Positions 49,492 through 59,000 of a stretch of 64,000 bases of DNA are shown piece after piece. The stretch is from Coriobacteriaceae bacterium (GTDB lineage Bacteria; Actinomycetota; Coriobacteriia; Coriobacteriales; Coriobacteriaceae). The stretch lies in contig CP107217.1 in NCBI GenBank assembly GCA_025757745.1, positions 558,001-622,000 on the forward strand. Reading direction: 5' to 3'. Every line of letters begins with the position of its first letter. Position 1 is the stretch's first letter. Below the pieces are notes generated by a model. That model was not told where the DNA came from, ran no database searches, and saw only the letters and a list, made by a program, of their open reading frames with translations. Both the position numbers and the translations under genes were made by a program.

Positions 49492-50496
49492 CTAACGCAA
49501 CATATGCGCGACCAGCTCCGCGCGCGTGCCGATGCCAAGCTTGGTGTATACGCCGGATAGGCGGTTTTTGACGGTGCCCGGCGATACTCCCATATGGCGT
49601 GCGATTTCGACGTTGGTCCACCCGCGGCAGGCGAGCATGGCCATGGTGAACTCCGTGGTCGTTAGATCGTCGGCCACGTCCTCGCCCGAATCGGGGTTGT
49701 GGATGCGCCGCCAACCGTAGCTGAATCGATACGTGATCTCGATGATGCGAGCGAAATCGTCGGGGTATTGCGATTTTAAGCATGCCTCGATAAGCCCCTG
49801 CAAAAGGCCGTGGTGCTCGCCGATGAGTTCGATAAGGCCGTCGGGACGCGCAATGTCCCAAGCGGCTCCGAAGTGCGTTTTTGCGGCGTCGATGTCCTTG
49901 AGGCTCATGCATGCCATGGAAGCTGCCAAGTGCAGGAACAGTTCCGAGATCGGATAGCTTCCCTGTTTCATGATCAGGGCATTTTCCACCATGCCCAGGC
50001 TGCGGCCGTATTCACCGCGCAGATATAAGGCATGCGCCATCACGTAGCTGGCGAACAGGCGCAGGCCTTCGGGCAGATGCGCCGCAAGTGGATAAAACTC
50101 TTCGGCAGAATACGGGGAAGGCAAGTGCAGCAGGACGCTCGCGGCCGAGGCGAACAGGATATGCGTGGCGTGGACGGCGGGCGATTCCTCGTCAGTTGGC
50201 GTATCGAGGATGCCCGCAAGGCAACGGCGGGCATCGGCGATACGGTTGAGCGACAGACTGGCATATCCGCAGATAAAGCATGCGGAATAGCGCAGTGCGG
50301 GGTCGGTGGCGTCAAGATAGGGACGTGCTGTCTCGGCAGCAAGGGTGGCCTGTCCGCGAAAGTACAGCGCTTCTGCCGTGGCGATGGTGCGCGAATCGGG
50401 GTCGGAAATGCCTGCAACCGCAGCGTCAATCTGCCCCGGCACAAAGGCGGTGCACATCAACGGCATGGGAACGCATGGGTAGCCATCGCAGTCCAT
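49492..50496 (-). CDS. LuxR-type HTH regulator with helical repeat N-domain
   Basis: 334 residues from ATG 50496 (GGGAG upstream). The C-terminal LuxR HTH is TTTEFTMAMLACRGWTNVEI then HMGVSPGTVKNRLSGVYTKL (about 275-325). The preceding ~250 residues are TPR-like helices (RYSACFICGYASLSLNRIAD, LFLHLAASMACMSLKDIDAA), the plan of MalT-like or stand-alone LuxR regulators common in Eggerthella/Collinsella. No P-loop is present. Targets are not evident; the next gene on the left is doubtful. Confidence 0.8.
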   Translation of the reverse strand: MDCDGYPCVPMPLMCTAFVPGQIDAAVAGISDPDSRTIATAEALYFRGQATLAAETARPYLDATDPALRYSACFICGYASLSLNRIADARRCLAGILDTPTDEESPAVHATHILFASAASVLLHLPSPYSAEEFYPLAAHLPEGLRLFASYVMAHALYLRGEYGRSLGMVENALIMKQGSYPISELFLHLAASMACMSLKDIDAAKTHFGAAWDIARPDGLIELIGEHHGLLQGLIEACLKSQYPDDFARIIEITYRFSYGWRRIHNPDSGEDVADDLTTTEFTMAMLACRGWTNVEIARHMGVSPGTVKNRLSGVYTKLGIGTRAELVAHMLR

Positions 50497-50792
50497 CTTC
50501 CATCTCCCAACGGCTGGCAACATTAGCAGCAATTGTACTCCTGTTGCTCGGGACTGGAATTTGTGGGTATCGCCTACGAGTATGCCGAACGTATAAAGGA
50601 AGAGTCTATTGGCGATGCTCTTAAGGTGGTTGTCGAGGCATGGCTGACCTTGGCATAAGGAAAAACTGCCGCCCCTGCAAAAAGCTCTGCCGAAGCGATG
50701 GGAAACGAACCTCGCTCTGCATATAATGAGGTCATATGACAGCGCGTTTGCATATGTGCGGCGCGTTCCATCGACCCGAAAAGGAGCCCTGC
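50497..50792. other. Spacer before second GMP synthase gene
   Basis: No gene. It contains a possible -10 box (TATAATG at 50722-50728) about 70 nt before the ATG 50793. Confidence 0.4.
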
Positions 50793-51773
50793 ATGGATCC
50801 CAACAAGCGTCCCGACGATATGGTGCGTATCACCACTCCCGAACTTGCTCAGGCGTTCATCGACGAGCAGGTCACCGCAATCCGCGAGCAGATCGGTGAC
50901 AAGAAGGTTCTGCTGGCCCTTTCTGGCGGCGTCGACAGCTCTGTTGTCGCGGCGCTGCTGATCAAGGCCATCGGCAAGCAGCTTATCTGCGTGCATGTGA
51001 ACCATGGACTCATGCGCAAGGGCGAGAGCGAGCAGGTCATCGACGTGTTCCAGAATCAGATGGACGCCAACCTGGTTTACGTGGACGCCACCGACCGCTT
51101 TCTCGATAAACTCGTCGACGTCGACGAGCCCGAGGCCAAGCGCAAGATTATCGGCGCCGAGTTCATCCGCGTGTTCGAGGAGGAGGCCCGCAAGGTCGGT
51201 GACGAGGTCAGTTTCCTCGCCCAGGGCACCATCTACCCCGACATTCTGGAGTCGCAGGACGGCGTGAAGGCTCACCACAACGTTGGCGGCCTGCCCGAGG
51301 ACCTGCAGTTTGAGCTCTGCGAGCCCGTTAAGCTGCTGTACAAGGACGAGGTGCGCGTCGTGGGCCGCGAGCTCGGCCTGCCCGAGAACATGGTTGAGCG
51401 TCAGCCGTTCCCCGGTCCTGGCCTGGGCGTCCGCTGCCTTGGCGCCATCACCCGTGACCGTCTCGAGGCGCTGCGCGAGGCCGATGCCATCGTGCGCGAA
51501 GAGATCGACAAGGCCGGCCTGACCATCTGGCAGTACTTTGCCGTAGTGCCCGATTTCCGCGCTACCGGTGTGCGCGAGGGCAAGCGCGCCTACGACTGGC
51601 CCTGCATTATTCGCTGCATCAACACCGTCGACGTCATGACCGCCGAGGTGCCTGAGCTCGACTGGGCGCTGCTCAGGCGCATTACCGCTCGCGTGACCGC
51701 CGAGGTCCCCGGTATTTGCCGCGTTTGCTACGACCTCACGCCGAAGCCCGTTGGCACGGTCGAGTGGGAGTAA
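50793..51773 (+). CDS. guaA: GMP synthase ATP-pyrophosphatase subunit, no glutaminase domain
   Basis: 326 residues from ATG 50793 (AAGGAG). It begins directly with the ATP-pyrophosphatase domain: P-loop ALSGGVDSSVVAALL at about 42-56, FLAQGTIYPDILES, RQPFPGPGLGVRCLG, and the C-terminal dimerisation motif ending VGTVEWE. Archaea split GMP synthase into such a subunit plus a separate glutaminase; no separate glutaminase gene is visible here. It may use free ammonia, borrow a glutaminase, or act on a different nucleotide. The genome also has a complete GuaA at 3.45 kb. Confidence 0.9.
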   Translation: MDPNKRPDDMVRITTPELAQAFIDEQVTAIREQIGDKKVLLALSGGVDSSVVAALLIKAIGKQLICVHVNHGLMRKGESEQVIDVFQNQMDANLVYVDATDRFLDKLVDVDEPEAKRKIIGAEFIRVFEEEARKVGDEVSFLAQGTIYPDILESQDGVKAHHNVGGLPEDLQFELCEPVKLLYKDEVRVVGRELGLPENMVERQPFPGPGLGVRCLGAITRDRLEALREADAIVREEIDKAGLTIWQYFAVVPDFRATGVREGKRAYDWPCIIRCINTVDVMTAEVPELDWALLRRITARVTAEVPGICRVCYDLTPKPVGTVEWE

Positions 51774-51806
51774 GCTAACTCAGCTGGCAGGCGACGAGAA
51801 CTAGCA

Positions 51807-51885
51807 GATGTGACAAAGGGACAGCCCCTTTGTCACATCCTCGATATTATGTGCGGGATGGTACGCCACGCGGCGTGCCATCCCG
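51807..51885. repeat. REP-like double hairpin, copy 1
   Basis: Hairpin one is TGTGACAAAGGG with its complement (51807-51839), hairpin two is CGGGATGGTACGCC with its complement (51854-51885). It lies between two convergent genes (guaA-type and histidine kinase). Copy 2 is at 55866-55948; the first hairpin alone recurs at 59293-59325. Confidence 0.8.
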
Positions 51886-51889
51886 TTCG

Positions 51890-53038
51890 TTATTTTAATG
51901 AGCCGAGTGCGCGAGTGGGAAGAGTTGCGAGCATGGTCGTTCCGCGCTCCGAGCTCTTTTCGACCTCGATGGAGCCGCCGTGGAGCGCGGCGATCTCCCA
52001 GACCAGCGCAAGCCCCAGCCCCACGCCGCCGTATGCCCTGCTGCGCGATTTGTCGACACGAAAGAAGGGCTGAAAGATGCTCGTCTGGTATTGCTCGGGA
52101 ACGCCCGGCCCCTGGTCGCGCACGCGTAGCAGCACGTGGTCGCCTTCGGCGCAGGCGTTGATTTGCACGGTCGAGTTGGGCGCGCTGTAACGTATGGCGT
52201 TTTCGGTCAAGTTGAACAGCAACCGATAGATCAGCGTGTCGCTGCCGATCGTTTGCGCGTCGCCCTCACTTGTAAGCGTGATGTCTTTTTGCTCGGCAAG
52301 GGGTGCCAGGTCCGTGAGCACTTCTTCGATCATCGGCGCTAGGTCAATCACATCGTTGCAAGGGACACTGCGCAGCTCGCTCATCTCGAGCAGGGTCTTT
52401 GTCATGTGCGTCATTCGCTCGGTCTGCTCCTGCAGCAGCCCGAGCAGGCTCGCTGTATCGGCGTCGACGTCGGGGTGCTCGGCGCAAAACAGCTCGACCT
52501 GGGCCTGCATGAGCGCAAGTGGCGTGCGCAGCTCGTGCGCCGCATTGCCCGTAAACTGTCTTTGTGCGGAAAATCCCTCGTCAAGGCGGGCAATCATGTC
52601 GTTAAACGACGCGCTGCAGCGCCTGAGTTCAGAGGGCACGTCCTCGCTGATTTTTGTGTCGGCGAGGTTGTCGGGCCGCACGCTCTCGACTTGCGTCGCA
52701 AAGAAGCGCAACGGCCGCAGCGCATGTCCGCTTACAAAGTAGGCCAGCACGCCGCCGAGCAGCGTCACCGCCGCAGTTATATACCAGCTCGTCGCGCCAA
52801 ACGATTCTTGGGCGTCGTTCACGACGATGGTCAGCGCGTCGTCGAGCTCTTTGTTTGTCGGGTCAAATGAGCTGGGCGAGGCCGCCTCCACCTTGCTGTG
52901 CGCCGACGCTTCTGCACCAATCGAGTCCATGTAGCGCATGCCGGAGTAGCCAACCAGACAATTCATAAGTACGCAGGTCGAGCATACCAGCAGGGCCGTC
53001 ATCAACGTGATGCGCCACTGCAGAGACAGCCGCTTCAT
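51890..53038 (-). CDS. Sensor histidine kinase
   Basis: 382 residues. Two membrane spans (about 10-32 and 84-104) flank a ~50-residue extracytoplasmic loop. HAMP-like region, H-box NAAHELRTPLALM with His168, then N-box NLTENAIRYSA, G1 VRDQGPGVP and G2 YGGVGLGLALV. OmpR-partner (HisKA/HATPase_c) class. Overlaps the response-regulator gene by 4 nt (ATGA). Stimulus unknown; the divergent redox operon at 53.8 kb is a likely target. Confidence 0.92.
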   Translation of the reverse strand: MKRLSLQWRITLMTALLVCSTCVLMNCLVGYSGMRYMDSIGAEASAHSKVEAASPSSFDPTNKELDDALTIVVNDAQESFGATSWYITAAVTLLGGVLAYFVSGHALRPLRFFATQVESVRPDNLADTKISEDVPSELRRCSASFNDMIARLDEGFSAQRQFTGNAAHELRTPLALMQAQVELFCAEHPDVDADTASLLGLLQEQTERMTHMTKTLLEMSELRSVPCNDVIDLAPMIEEVLTDLAPLAEQKDITLTSEGDAQTIGSDTLIYRLLFNLTENAIRYSAPNSTVQINACAEGDHVLLRVRDQGPGVPEQYQTSIFQPFFRVDKSRSRAYGGVGLGLALVWEIAALHGGSIEVEKSSERGTTMLATLPTRALGSLK

Positions 53039-53709
53039 TTGCCGTCCTCCATAACGTAGCCTTCGCCGATTCGGTTGCGGATGGGGTCGTGCCCCAACGC
53101 ACCGCGCAGCTTTTTGCGCAGCGACGAGATGTGCACGCGGGTCGCGTTGCTAAAGCTGTTGACGCTGCTGTCCCATACATGCTCGATAAGCTCTTCCTGG
53201 CTCACCGGCCGCCCCTGGTTAAGCATCAGGTATTCCAAGATGCCGGTCTCCTTGCGCGTGAGGCATAGGGTCTCGCCGCCCACGGAGGCGACGCGCGCTT
53301 TGGTGTCAAAGCTCAGCGAGCCACAGGTCAGGACAACGTCGCTTTGCGTAAAGCGTCTGAGCGTGAGGCTACGGATACGTGCTGCCAGCTCGTCAAGATG
53401 GAACGGCTTGGTGAGGTAGTCGTTGGCGCCCGCATCGAGCCCTGCTACCTTGTCGGTGACCTCGCCGCGTGCCGAGAGCACGAGCACCTTGGTCTCGCAA
53501 TCGGTAATTCTGAGTTGCCTGAGCACGGTCATGCCGTCGACATGGGGGAGATTGAGGTCGAGCACGACAAGATCAAAGGTCTCGATATCGAGCAGGTCGA
53601 GGGCCTGCTGCCCGTCGTAGCAGCAGTCGACGCTATAGGCCAAGTTGCGCAGGCTGCGTGCGATCGCATCGCACAGCGCCCGCTCGTCCTCGACGACCAA
53701 GATGCGCAT
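53035..53709 (-). CDS. OmpR-family response regulator
   Basis: 224 residues. Receiver domain with phospho-acceptor Asp51 (LVVLDLNLP), acidic pocket EDE (8-10) and Lys105 region (DYLTKPFHL). C-terminal winged helix (about 130-220: LTRKETGILEYLMLNQGRPV, VHISSLRKKLRG). It is transcribed with its kinase and diverges from the CXXC/4Fe-4S/TlpA operon, only 89 nt apart. Confidence 0.93.
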   Translation of the reverse strand: MRILVVEDERALCDAIARSLRNLAYSVDCCYDGQQALDLLDIETFDLVVLDLNLPHVDGMTVLRQLRITDCETKVLVLSARGEVTDKVAGLDAGANDYLTKPFHLDELAARIRSLTLRRFTQSDVVLTCGSLSFDTKARVASVGGETLCLTRKETGILEYLMLNQGRPVSQEELIEHVWDSSVNSFSNATRVHISSLRKKLRGALGHDPIRNRIGEGYVMEDGK

Positions 53710-53798
53710 AACGTTCTCCTTGCATAGTCATTCACGCTTAACACGGATTTTATAGTCGGTATGGTCCAATGGGTCGCGAAACGAAAGGAGTGGTCAGA

Positions 53799-53945
53799 TT
53801 GTTCAAAGCGATTAAGCCTGTGGCGCAGGTGGCTTTGCTGATCGTTGGGGTAGCCATGGTGTGCTTTGGCGTTATGCGCGGCGAGGCAGATGCCGTGCTG
53901 GCCAAGGCAATCAGGCTGTGCTTGGAGTGTATCGGAATTGGATAA
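53799..53945 (+). CDS. CD1871A-like small membrane protein with C-terminal CxxC-type motif
   Basis: 48 residues from TTG 53799 (AAAGGAG 8 nt upstream; ATG 53769 in frame is the alternative). One membrane span (VAQVALLIVGVAMVCFGVMR), then GEADAVLAKAIRLCLECIGIG with the motif CLEC. The CD1871A family has exactly this size and ending and is found beside 4Fe-4S and thioredoxin-like genes. Overlaps the next gene by 8 nt. It may feed electrons or act as a redox chaperone subunit. Confidence 0.75.
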   Translation: MFKAIKPVAQVALLIVGVAMVCFGVMRGEADAVLAKAIRLCLECIGIG

Positions 53946-54849
53946 AAGAAAAAACACTGCATCGCATCTTTTGGCGAGATTCCGCGGATTGATTCAGGCG
54001 GCGGCGACGCTTGCGACCAATATTCACCTGCCTAACTTTGCCAAGGGCGGTATCTACCAGGGAGCCGGCAAAGCCGTCTGCGTGCCGGGGCTTAACTGCT
54101 ACTCGTGTCCAGCGGCCTCGGGTGCGTGCCCCATCGGGTCGTTTCAGTCGGTGGTGGGATCGTCTAAGTTCAGCTTTTCGTATTACGTCACCGGAACGCT
54201 CATTCTAATCGGCGTGCTGCTGGGACGTTTTGTATGCGGCTTTTTGTGCCCGTTTGGATGGCTGCAAGAGCTTTTGCACAAGATTCCCAGCAAAAAGCTC
54301 TCCACGAAAAAGCTCAAGCCGCTCACGTACATCAAGTATGCCGTGCTGCTGTTTGCCGTGGTGCTGCTGCCCGTCTTGGTGGTCAACGATGTGGGTATGG
54401 GCGACCCGTTCTTTTGCAAGTACATCTGCCCGCAAGGTGTGCTCGAGGGCGCGATTCCGCTGTCCATCATGAACGTGGGAATCCGCTCCGCGCTGGGAAA
54501 GCTCTTTACCTGGAAGCTCGCGATTCTCATTGTGGTTGCGGTGCTGAGCGTACTGTTCTATCGCCCCTTCTGTAAATGGATTTGCCCCCTCGGTGCATTT
54601 TATGCGCTTATGAACAAGGTGTCGTTACTGGGGATCCAGGTTGACCAGGGCAAGTGCGTCTCGTGCGGCAAGTGCGCCAGGGTGTGCCAGATGGACGTGG
54701 ACGTTACGCGTACACCCGACCATGCCGAGTGCATTCGTTGCGGCAAATGCGTGGGCGCGTGCCCCGTCGATGCCATTAGCTTTCGCTACGGGCTGGGCGC
54801 GACGGGCAACAAGTCCGCGCAGCCCACGCAAGCCTGCGAAAACAAATAG
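53938..54849 (+). CDS. Membrane 4Fe-4S binding protein (NapH/YccM-like)
   Basis: 303 residues from TTG 53938 (GGAG upstream). CVPGLNCYSCPAASGACPIG and RFVCGFLCPFGWLQELLHKI are the cysteine motifs of NapH/NosR-type membrane ferredoxins. Membrane spans follow, then CKYICPQGVLEGAI and FCKWICPLGAFYALM, and a C-terminal 2x[4Fe-4S] ferredoxin (CVSCGKCARVCQMD, CIRCGKCVGACPVD). It probably carries electrons across or along the membrane to the TlpA-like lipoprotein encoded next. Confidence 0.85.
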   Translation: MDKRKNTASHLLARFRGLIQAAATLATNIHLPNFAKGGIYQGAGKAVCVPGLNCYSCPAASGACPIGSFQSVVGSSKFSFSYYVTGTLILIGVLLGRFVCGFLCPFGWLQELLHKIPSKKLSTKKLKPLTYIKYAVLLFAVVLLPVLVVNDVGMGDPFFCKYICPQGVLEGAIPLSIMNVGIRSALGKLFTWKLAILIVVAVLSVLFYRPFCKWICPLGAFYALMNKVSLLGIQVDQGKCVSCGKCARVCQMDVDVTRTPDHAECIRCGKCVGACPVDAISFRYGLGATGNKSAQPTQACENK

Positions 54850-54884
54850 GTCCCTATACAAGCTTCGATATAAACGGAGGAACC

Positions 54885-55847
54885 ATGAAACTGTCAAAAA
54901 TTGCGGCTCTGTTGATGCTGCCCGTGCTGGCGCTGACGCTCGCGGCGTGCTCTGCCCCCAAGGGCGACGCGAAGGATACCGCGAGCGGCGATGCGCAGAT
55001 TGCCGAGCTTGTGGCGCAAAAGCCGTCGAGCGCCGAGGAGGCGGCCGAGCTGTACCAGCAGCTGCTGCAAAAGGAAAACGAGATCTTTGCGAGTGATAAC
55101 GCCCTATGGGAAAAGGTGTTCCTTGCGGCCAACAAAGACACTCCCATGATTGAGGACGGCAAGAACTACGGCGACTTTTTGCTTGATACCATCGAGGGCG
55201 CCAAGGACCAGTTTACAGCTGACGAGCTCAAGACGCTTAAGGCCGGCGCGCAGCAGGTCAAGGAGATCGAGGACAAGCTCATGGCGCTGGAGAAGGAGTT
55301 CCCCGGATGTGGCAGCACGCCCGGCGAGGGGGAGAGCGTTGATGCTTCGGCCGCAGGGATGACCAACGGCGAGAGCGAGGAGACGAAGTTCCCTAGCTTT
55401 AAGGGCAAGGACTTGGACGGCAACGATGTAAACAGCGACGAGCTGTTCTCCAAGAACAAGGTCACCGTCATGAACTTCTGGTTTACCACCTGCAAGCCGT
55501 GCGTGGGAGAGCTGGGCGATCTGGAGAAGCTCAACAAGGAGCTTGCCGAGAAGGGCGGTCAGGTCGTGGGCGTTAATTCCTTTACGCTCGACGGCAACAA
55601 AGACGAGGTGGCCGATGCCAAGGACGTGCTTTCCAAGAAGGGCGTGACGTATAAAAACATCTGGTTTAAGTCGGATAGCGAGGCCGGAAAGTTCACCTCA
55701 AACCTCTACTCGTTCCCGACCACCTACGTGATCGACCAGAACGGCAACATCGTGGGAGAGCCGATCATGGGCGGTATCAACTCCGCTGAGCAGCGCGAGG
55801 CGCTCAACAAACTGATCGATCAGGCACTCGCGAAGAGCGGACAGTAG
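54885..55847 (+). CDS. TlpA-like thioredoxin-fold lipoprotein
   Basis: 320 residues, ATG 54885 with GGAGGA. Lipobox LTLAAC at 17-22, so it is anchored outside the membrane. A helical region (about 30-150) is followed by a thioredoxin/AhpC-TSA domain: FWFTTCKPC near 198-206 carries the CxxC pair, and SFPTTYVIDQNGNIVGEP is the cis-Pro loop. It is likely a disulphide reductase or isomerase supplied with electrons by the 4Fe-4S protein upstream. Confidence 0.88.
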   Translation: MKLSKIAALLMLPVLALTLAACSAPKGDAKDTASGDAQIAELVAQKPSSAEEAAELYQQLLQKENEIFASDNALWEKVFLAANKDTPMIEDGKNYGDFLLDTIEGAKDQFTADELKTLKAGAQQVKEIEDKLMALEKEFPGCGSTPGEGESVDASAAGMTNGESEETKFPSFKGKDLDGNDVNSDELFSKNKVTVMNFWFTTCKPCVGELGDLEKLNKELAEKGGQVVGVNSFTLDGNKDEVADAKDVLSKKGVTYKNIWFKSDSEAGKFTSNLYSFPTTYVIDQNGNIVGEPIMGGINSAEQREALNKLIDQALAKSGQ

Positions 55848-55865
55848 GTTCGAATGCGACAAAGG

Positions 55866-55948
55866 TGTGACAAAGGGGCAGTCCCTTTGTCACATCTTCG
55901 ATGCTATGTGCGGGATGGTGCGCCATACGGCGTGCCGTCCCGTTTTTT
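55866..55948 (+). terminator. REP-like double hairpin, copy 2, with T-tract
   Basis: Same two hairpins as at 51807-51885 (TGTGACAAAGGG type, then CGGGATGG..CCGTCCCG), here followed by TTTTTTG, making it a good terminator of the redox operon. Confidence 0.8.
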
Positions 55949-56039
55949 GTTCGTTACATTCCTTACTGGTACCGGCAAAAAAGCTGATAGAGTAGGTCAA
56001 ACGTGGCGAACGCGAACGGCGGGGGAGAGGTTGCCGTCC

Positions 56040-59000
56040 ATGCTGGATCTCAAAGATATTTGCAAAAGGTATGTTGCGCAGTCGTTTACGCAGGTGGCGC
56101 TCGACAGCGTGAGCCTGTCTTTTCGCGATAACGAGTTTGTAGCCATCCTGGGTCCTTCGGGCTCGGGTAAAACTACGATGCTCAACGTCATTGGTGGACT
56201 CGACCATTTCGATTCCGGCGACCTGCTGATCGATGGCATCTCGACCAAGGACTTCAGCGACCGCGATTGGGATGCCTACAGAAACAATCGCATTGGCTTT
56301 GTGTTTCAGAGCTACAACCTCATTCCGCATCAGACCATTTTGGAAAACGTGGAATTGGCGCTTACACTCACGGGCGTGGGACATGCCGAGCGCCGCCAGC
56401 GTGCGCGTAAGGCGCTCGAGGCGGTTGGTCTGGGCGAGCACGTTGACAAACGCCCGAACCAGCTTTCGGGCGGGCAGATGCAGCGCGTGGCCATTGCCCG
56501 CGCCTTGATCAACGACCCCGAAATCGTGCTGGCTGACGAGCCGACCGGCGCCTTGGACTCAACGACATCCGTGCAGGTTATGGATTTGCTCAAGGACGTT
56601 GCGCGCGATCGTCTGGTCATCATGGTCACGCACAATCCCGAGCTGGCGTACAAGTACGCCACGCGCATCGTCAGCCTGGCGGACGGCAAGGTCACCGACG
56701 ATTCCGACCCCTTTGATGTGGCCACGGTCGCACATCGCGAGGCAAAACCCACGCGCAAAACCTCGATGAGCTTTATGACGGCCCTGGGGCTTTCTGCCCG
56801 AAACCTCATGACCAAGAAGGGCCGCACGGCCATGACGGCCTTTGCAGGTTCGATTGGCATTATTGGCATCGCGGCGATTCTGGCGCTCTCCAACGGCGTA
56901 AACGGCTACATCAAAAAGGTCGAGGAGGACACGCTCTCAAGCTACCCGCTTACGATTTCCAAACAAGATTACGACCTGTCGTCTATGATGGGCGGACAGG
57001 GGGCCACGGATGAGGAGGCGTCCAAGGGCGAGGACTCGTCCGATGGCGCTACCGGCGGCAAGGCTCAGGGGACCGATAAGATCCCTGTGGTCACGGCCGT
57101 AAAGGACATGTTCGCAAGTGTTAAATCTAACGATATGACGAGCTTTAAGGCATGGCTCGATGCCGGTGGCGATGGCATCGATAAAGAGGTCAACGCTATC
57201 CAGTATGGTTACGGCGTGACGCCGGTCGTCTATCGTGCCGGCAAGGGCGATGAGAAGCCTGTCCGGCTGGTGCCCAACGCTATGACCGAGGCCATGAGCG
57301 GAGGCGCGAGCTCGGCGGCAACGGTGAGCATGGAATCCATGGGAACCTCGGTCTTTAACGAGATGATTGACGACCAGAACCTGCTCGACAGCCAGTACGA
57401 TGTTGTGGCGGGGCATTGGCCTACGTCTGCTAACGAAGCTGTAATGGTGCTTTCGAGCCGCGGCACGGTGGGCGATTACACGCTCTACAGCATCGGTGCG
57501 CTGGATATCGACGAGCTCAACGACCTGGTCAACAGTGCCATGACGGCCGACGGTAAGGTCGAGACGCCCGAGACCGGAGCCGACTTTACCTACGACGATG
57601 CGCTGTCCACGACATTTAAGGTGTTGTCGCCGGCCGATGCCTATCGCAAAAACGAAGAGACCGGCATGTGGACTGACATGTCCGGCGATGCCGACTTTAT
57701 GGCGTCCAAGGTTGCTGACGGTATCGACGTGCGCATTGTGGGCGTGGTGCGACCCAACGAGACGGCAAACGCGAGCGCATTGACTCCGGGCATTGCCTAT
57801 ACGCATGCGCTGACTTGCCAGCTTATGAAGCGCGCCGCCGATTCGCAGATCGTGCAGGAGCAGCTTGCCCACCCCGAGACGGATGTCTTTACGGGTAAAA
57901 CCTTCGACGAGCTGCAGGGCGAGGCCAAGCAAGGTGTGGATCTGGGCAGCATGTTCAGCGTGGACGAGGCGGCGCTCAAGAGCGCGTTCTCTCTCGATTC
58001 GTCTGCGCTCTCGGGTGCGGCCGGCGGTATGGACCTTTCTGGTATCGACTTGTCCGGGCTGAACATTGACCTTTCGGGCGTTGGTAAGGACATCGACTTC
58101 AGCGACATCATGGCCAAAGCGCCAACCCCAGATTTCTCGGGCATCTTTGACGGTCTGGAGCTCACGCCCGAGCAAATGCAGCAGGTGGGAACGCTTGCCA
58201 ACCAGCTGTTTGAGGGCTTTTTGCGGTCTGATCAGTTTAAGGCGCTGTCACCCGAAGACCTTAAAGACGCGTCAAAGCTCGCTGCCGCATTCTCGGCATA
58301 TCTTGAGAATGATGCCGCAGCCCAGCAAATTTTGGCACAGCTCAAAGCGCTTGGCGGCGATGCCCTGGCCGAGCGTCTGCAGCAGGTGATGGGCGACTAT
58401 GTGCAAAAGCAGCTGGCTCCGTATTTGCAGCAGTCTATGGATCAGGTGATGAAGGCGGTCAGCGAGCAGATTGCCACGACGGTATCAGCTCAGCTCAAGG
58501 CGGGCGCGGCAGGGCTTATGGACCAGATGGCGACGCAGATGTCTTCGAGTTTTGCCAACCTGGCGAGCGCCATGCGCGTGGATGCGAACGCCTTTGCTCG
58601 TGCCATCCACTTCAACATGGACGCCGAGGACCTGAGCTCGCTCATGATGAGCTATGCCAAGGCGTCGAAGCTCACCTACGACAACAATCTGACCACGTTG
58701 GGCTATGCGGACGAGGCGGACCCCATTTCGGTCAAGATTTTCCCGCGCGACTTTGAGGCCAAGGAGCGCGTGCTCGATTATATCGATGCGTACAACAAGC
58801 AGGTCAAAGCCGCTGGTCACGATGAGCAGGCAATCTCGTATACCGACTACATGGGCATCATCATGGGCTCGGTGACCGACATCGTGAATGCTATCAGCTT
58901 GGTGCTCATCGCATTCGTGAGTATCAGTTTGGTGGTGAGCTCCATCATGATCGGCATCATCACCTACATCAGCGTGCTGGAGCGCAAAAAGGAGATTGGC

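Noticed and set aside
49244..49912. 222-codon minus-strand frame
   Set aside because: Most of it lies within the LuxR-type gene in another frame; only the last ~60 codons outside could be real and are listed separately with low confidence.
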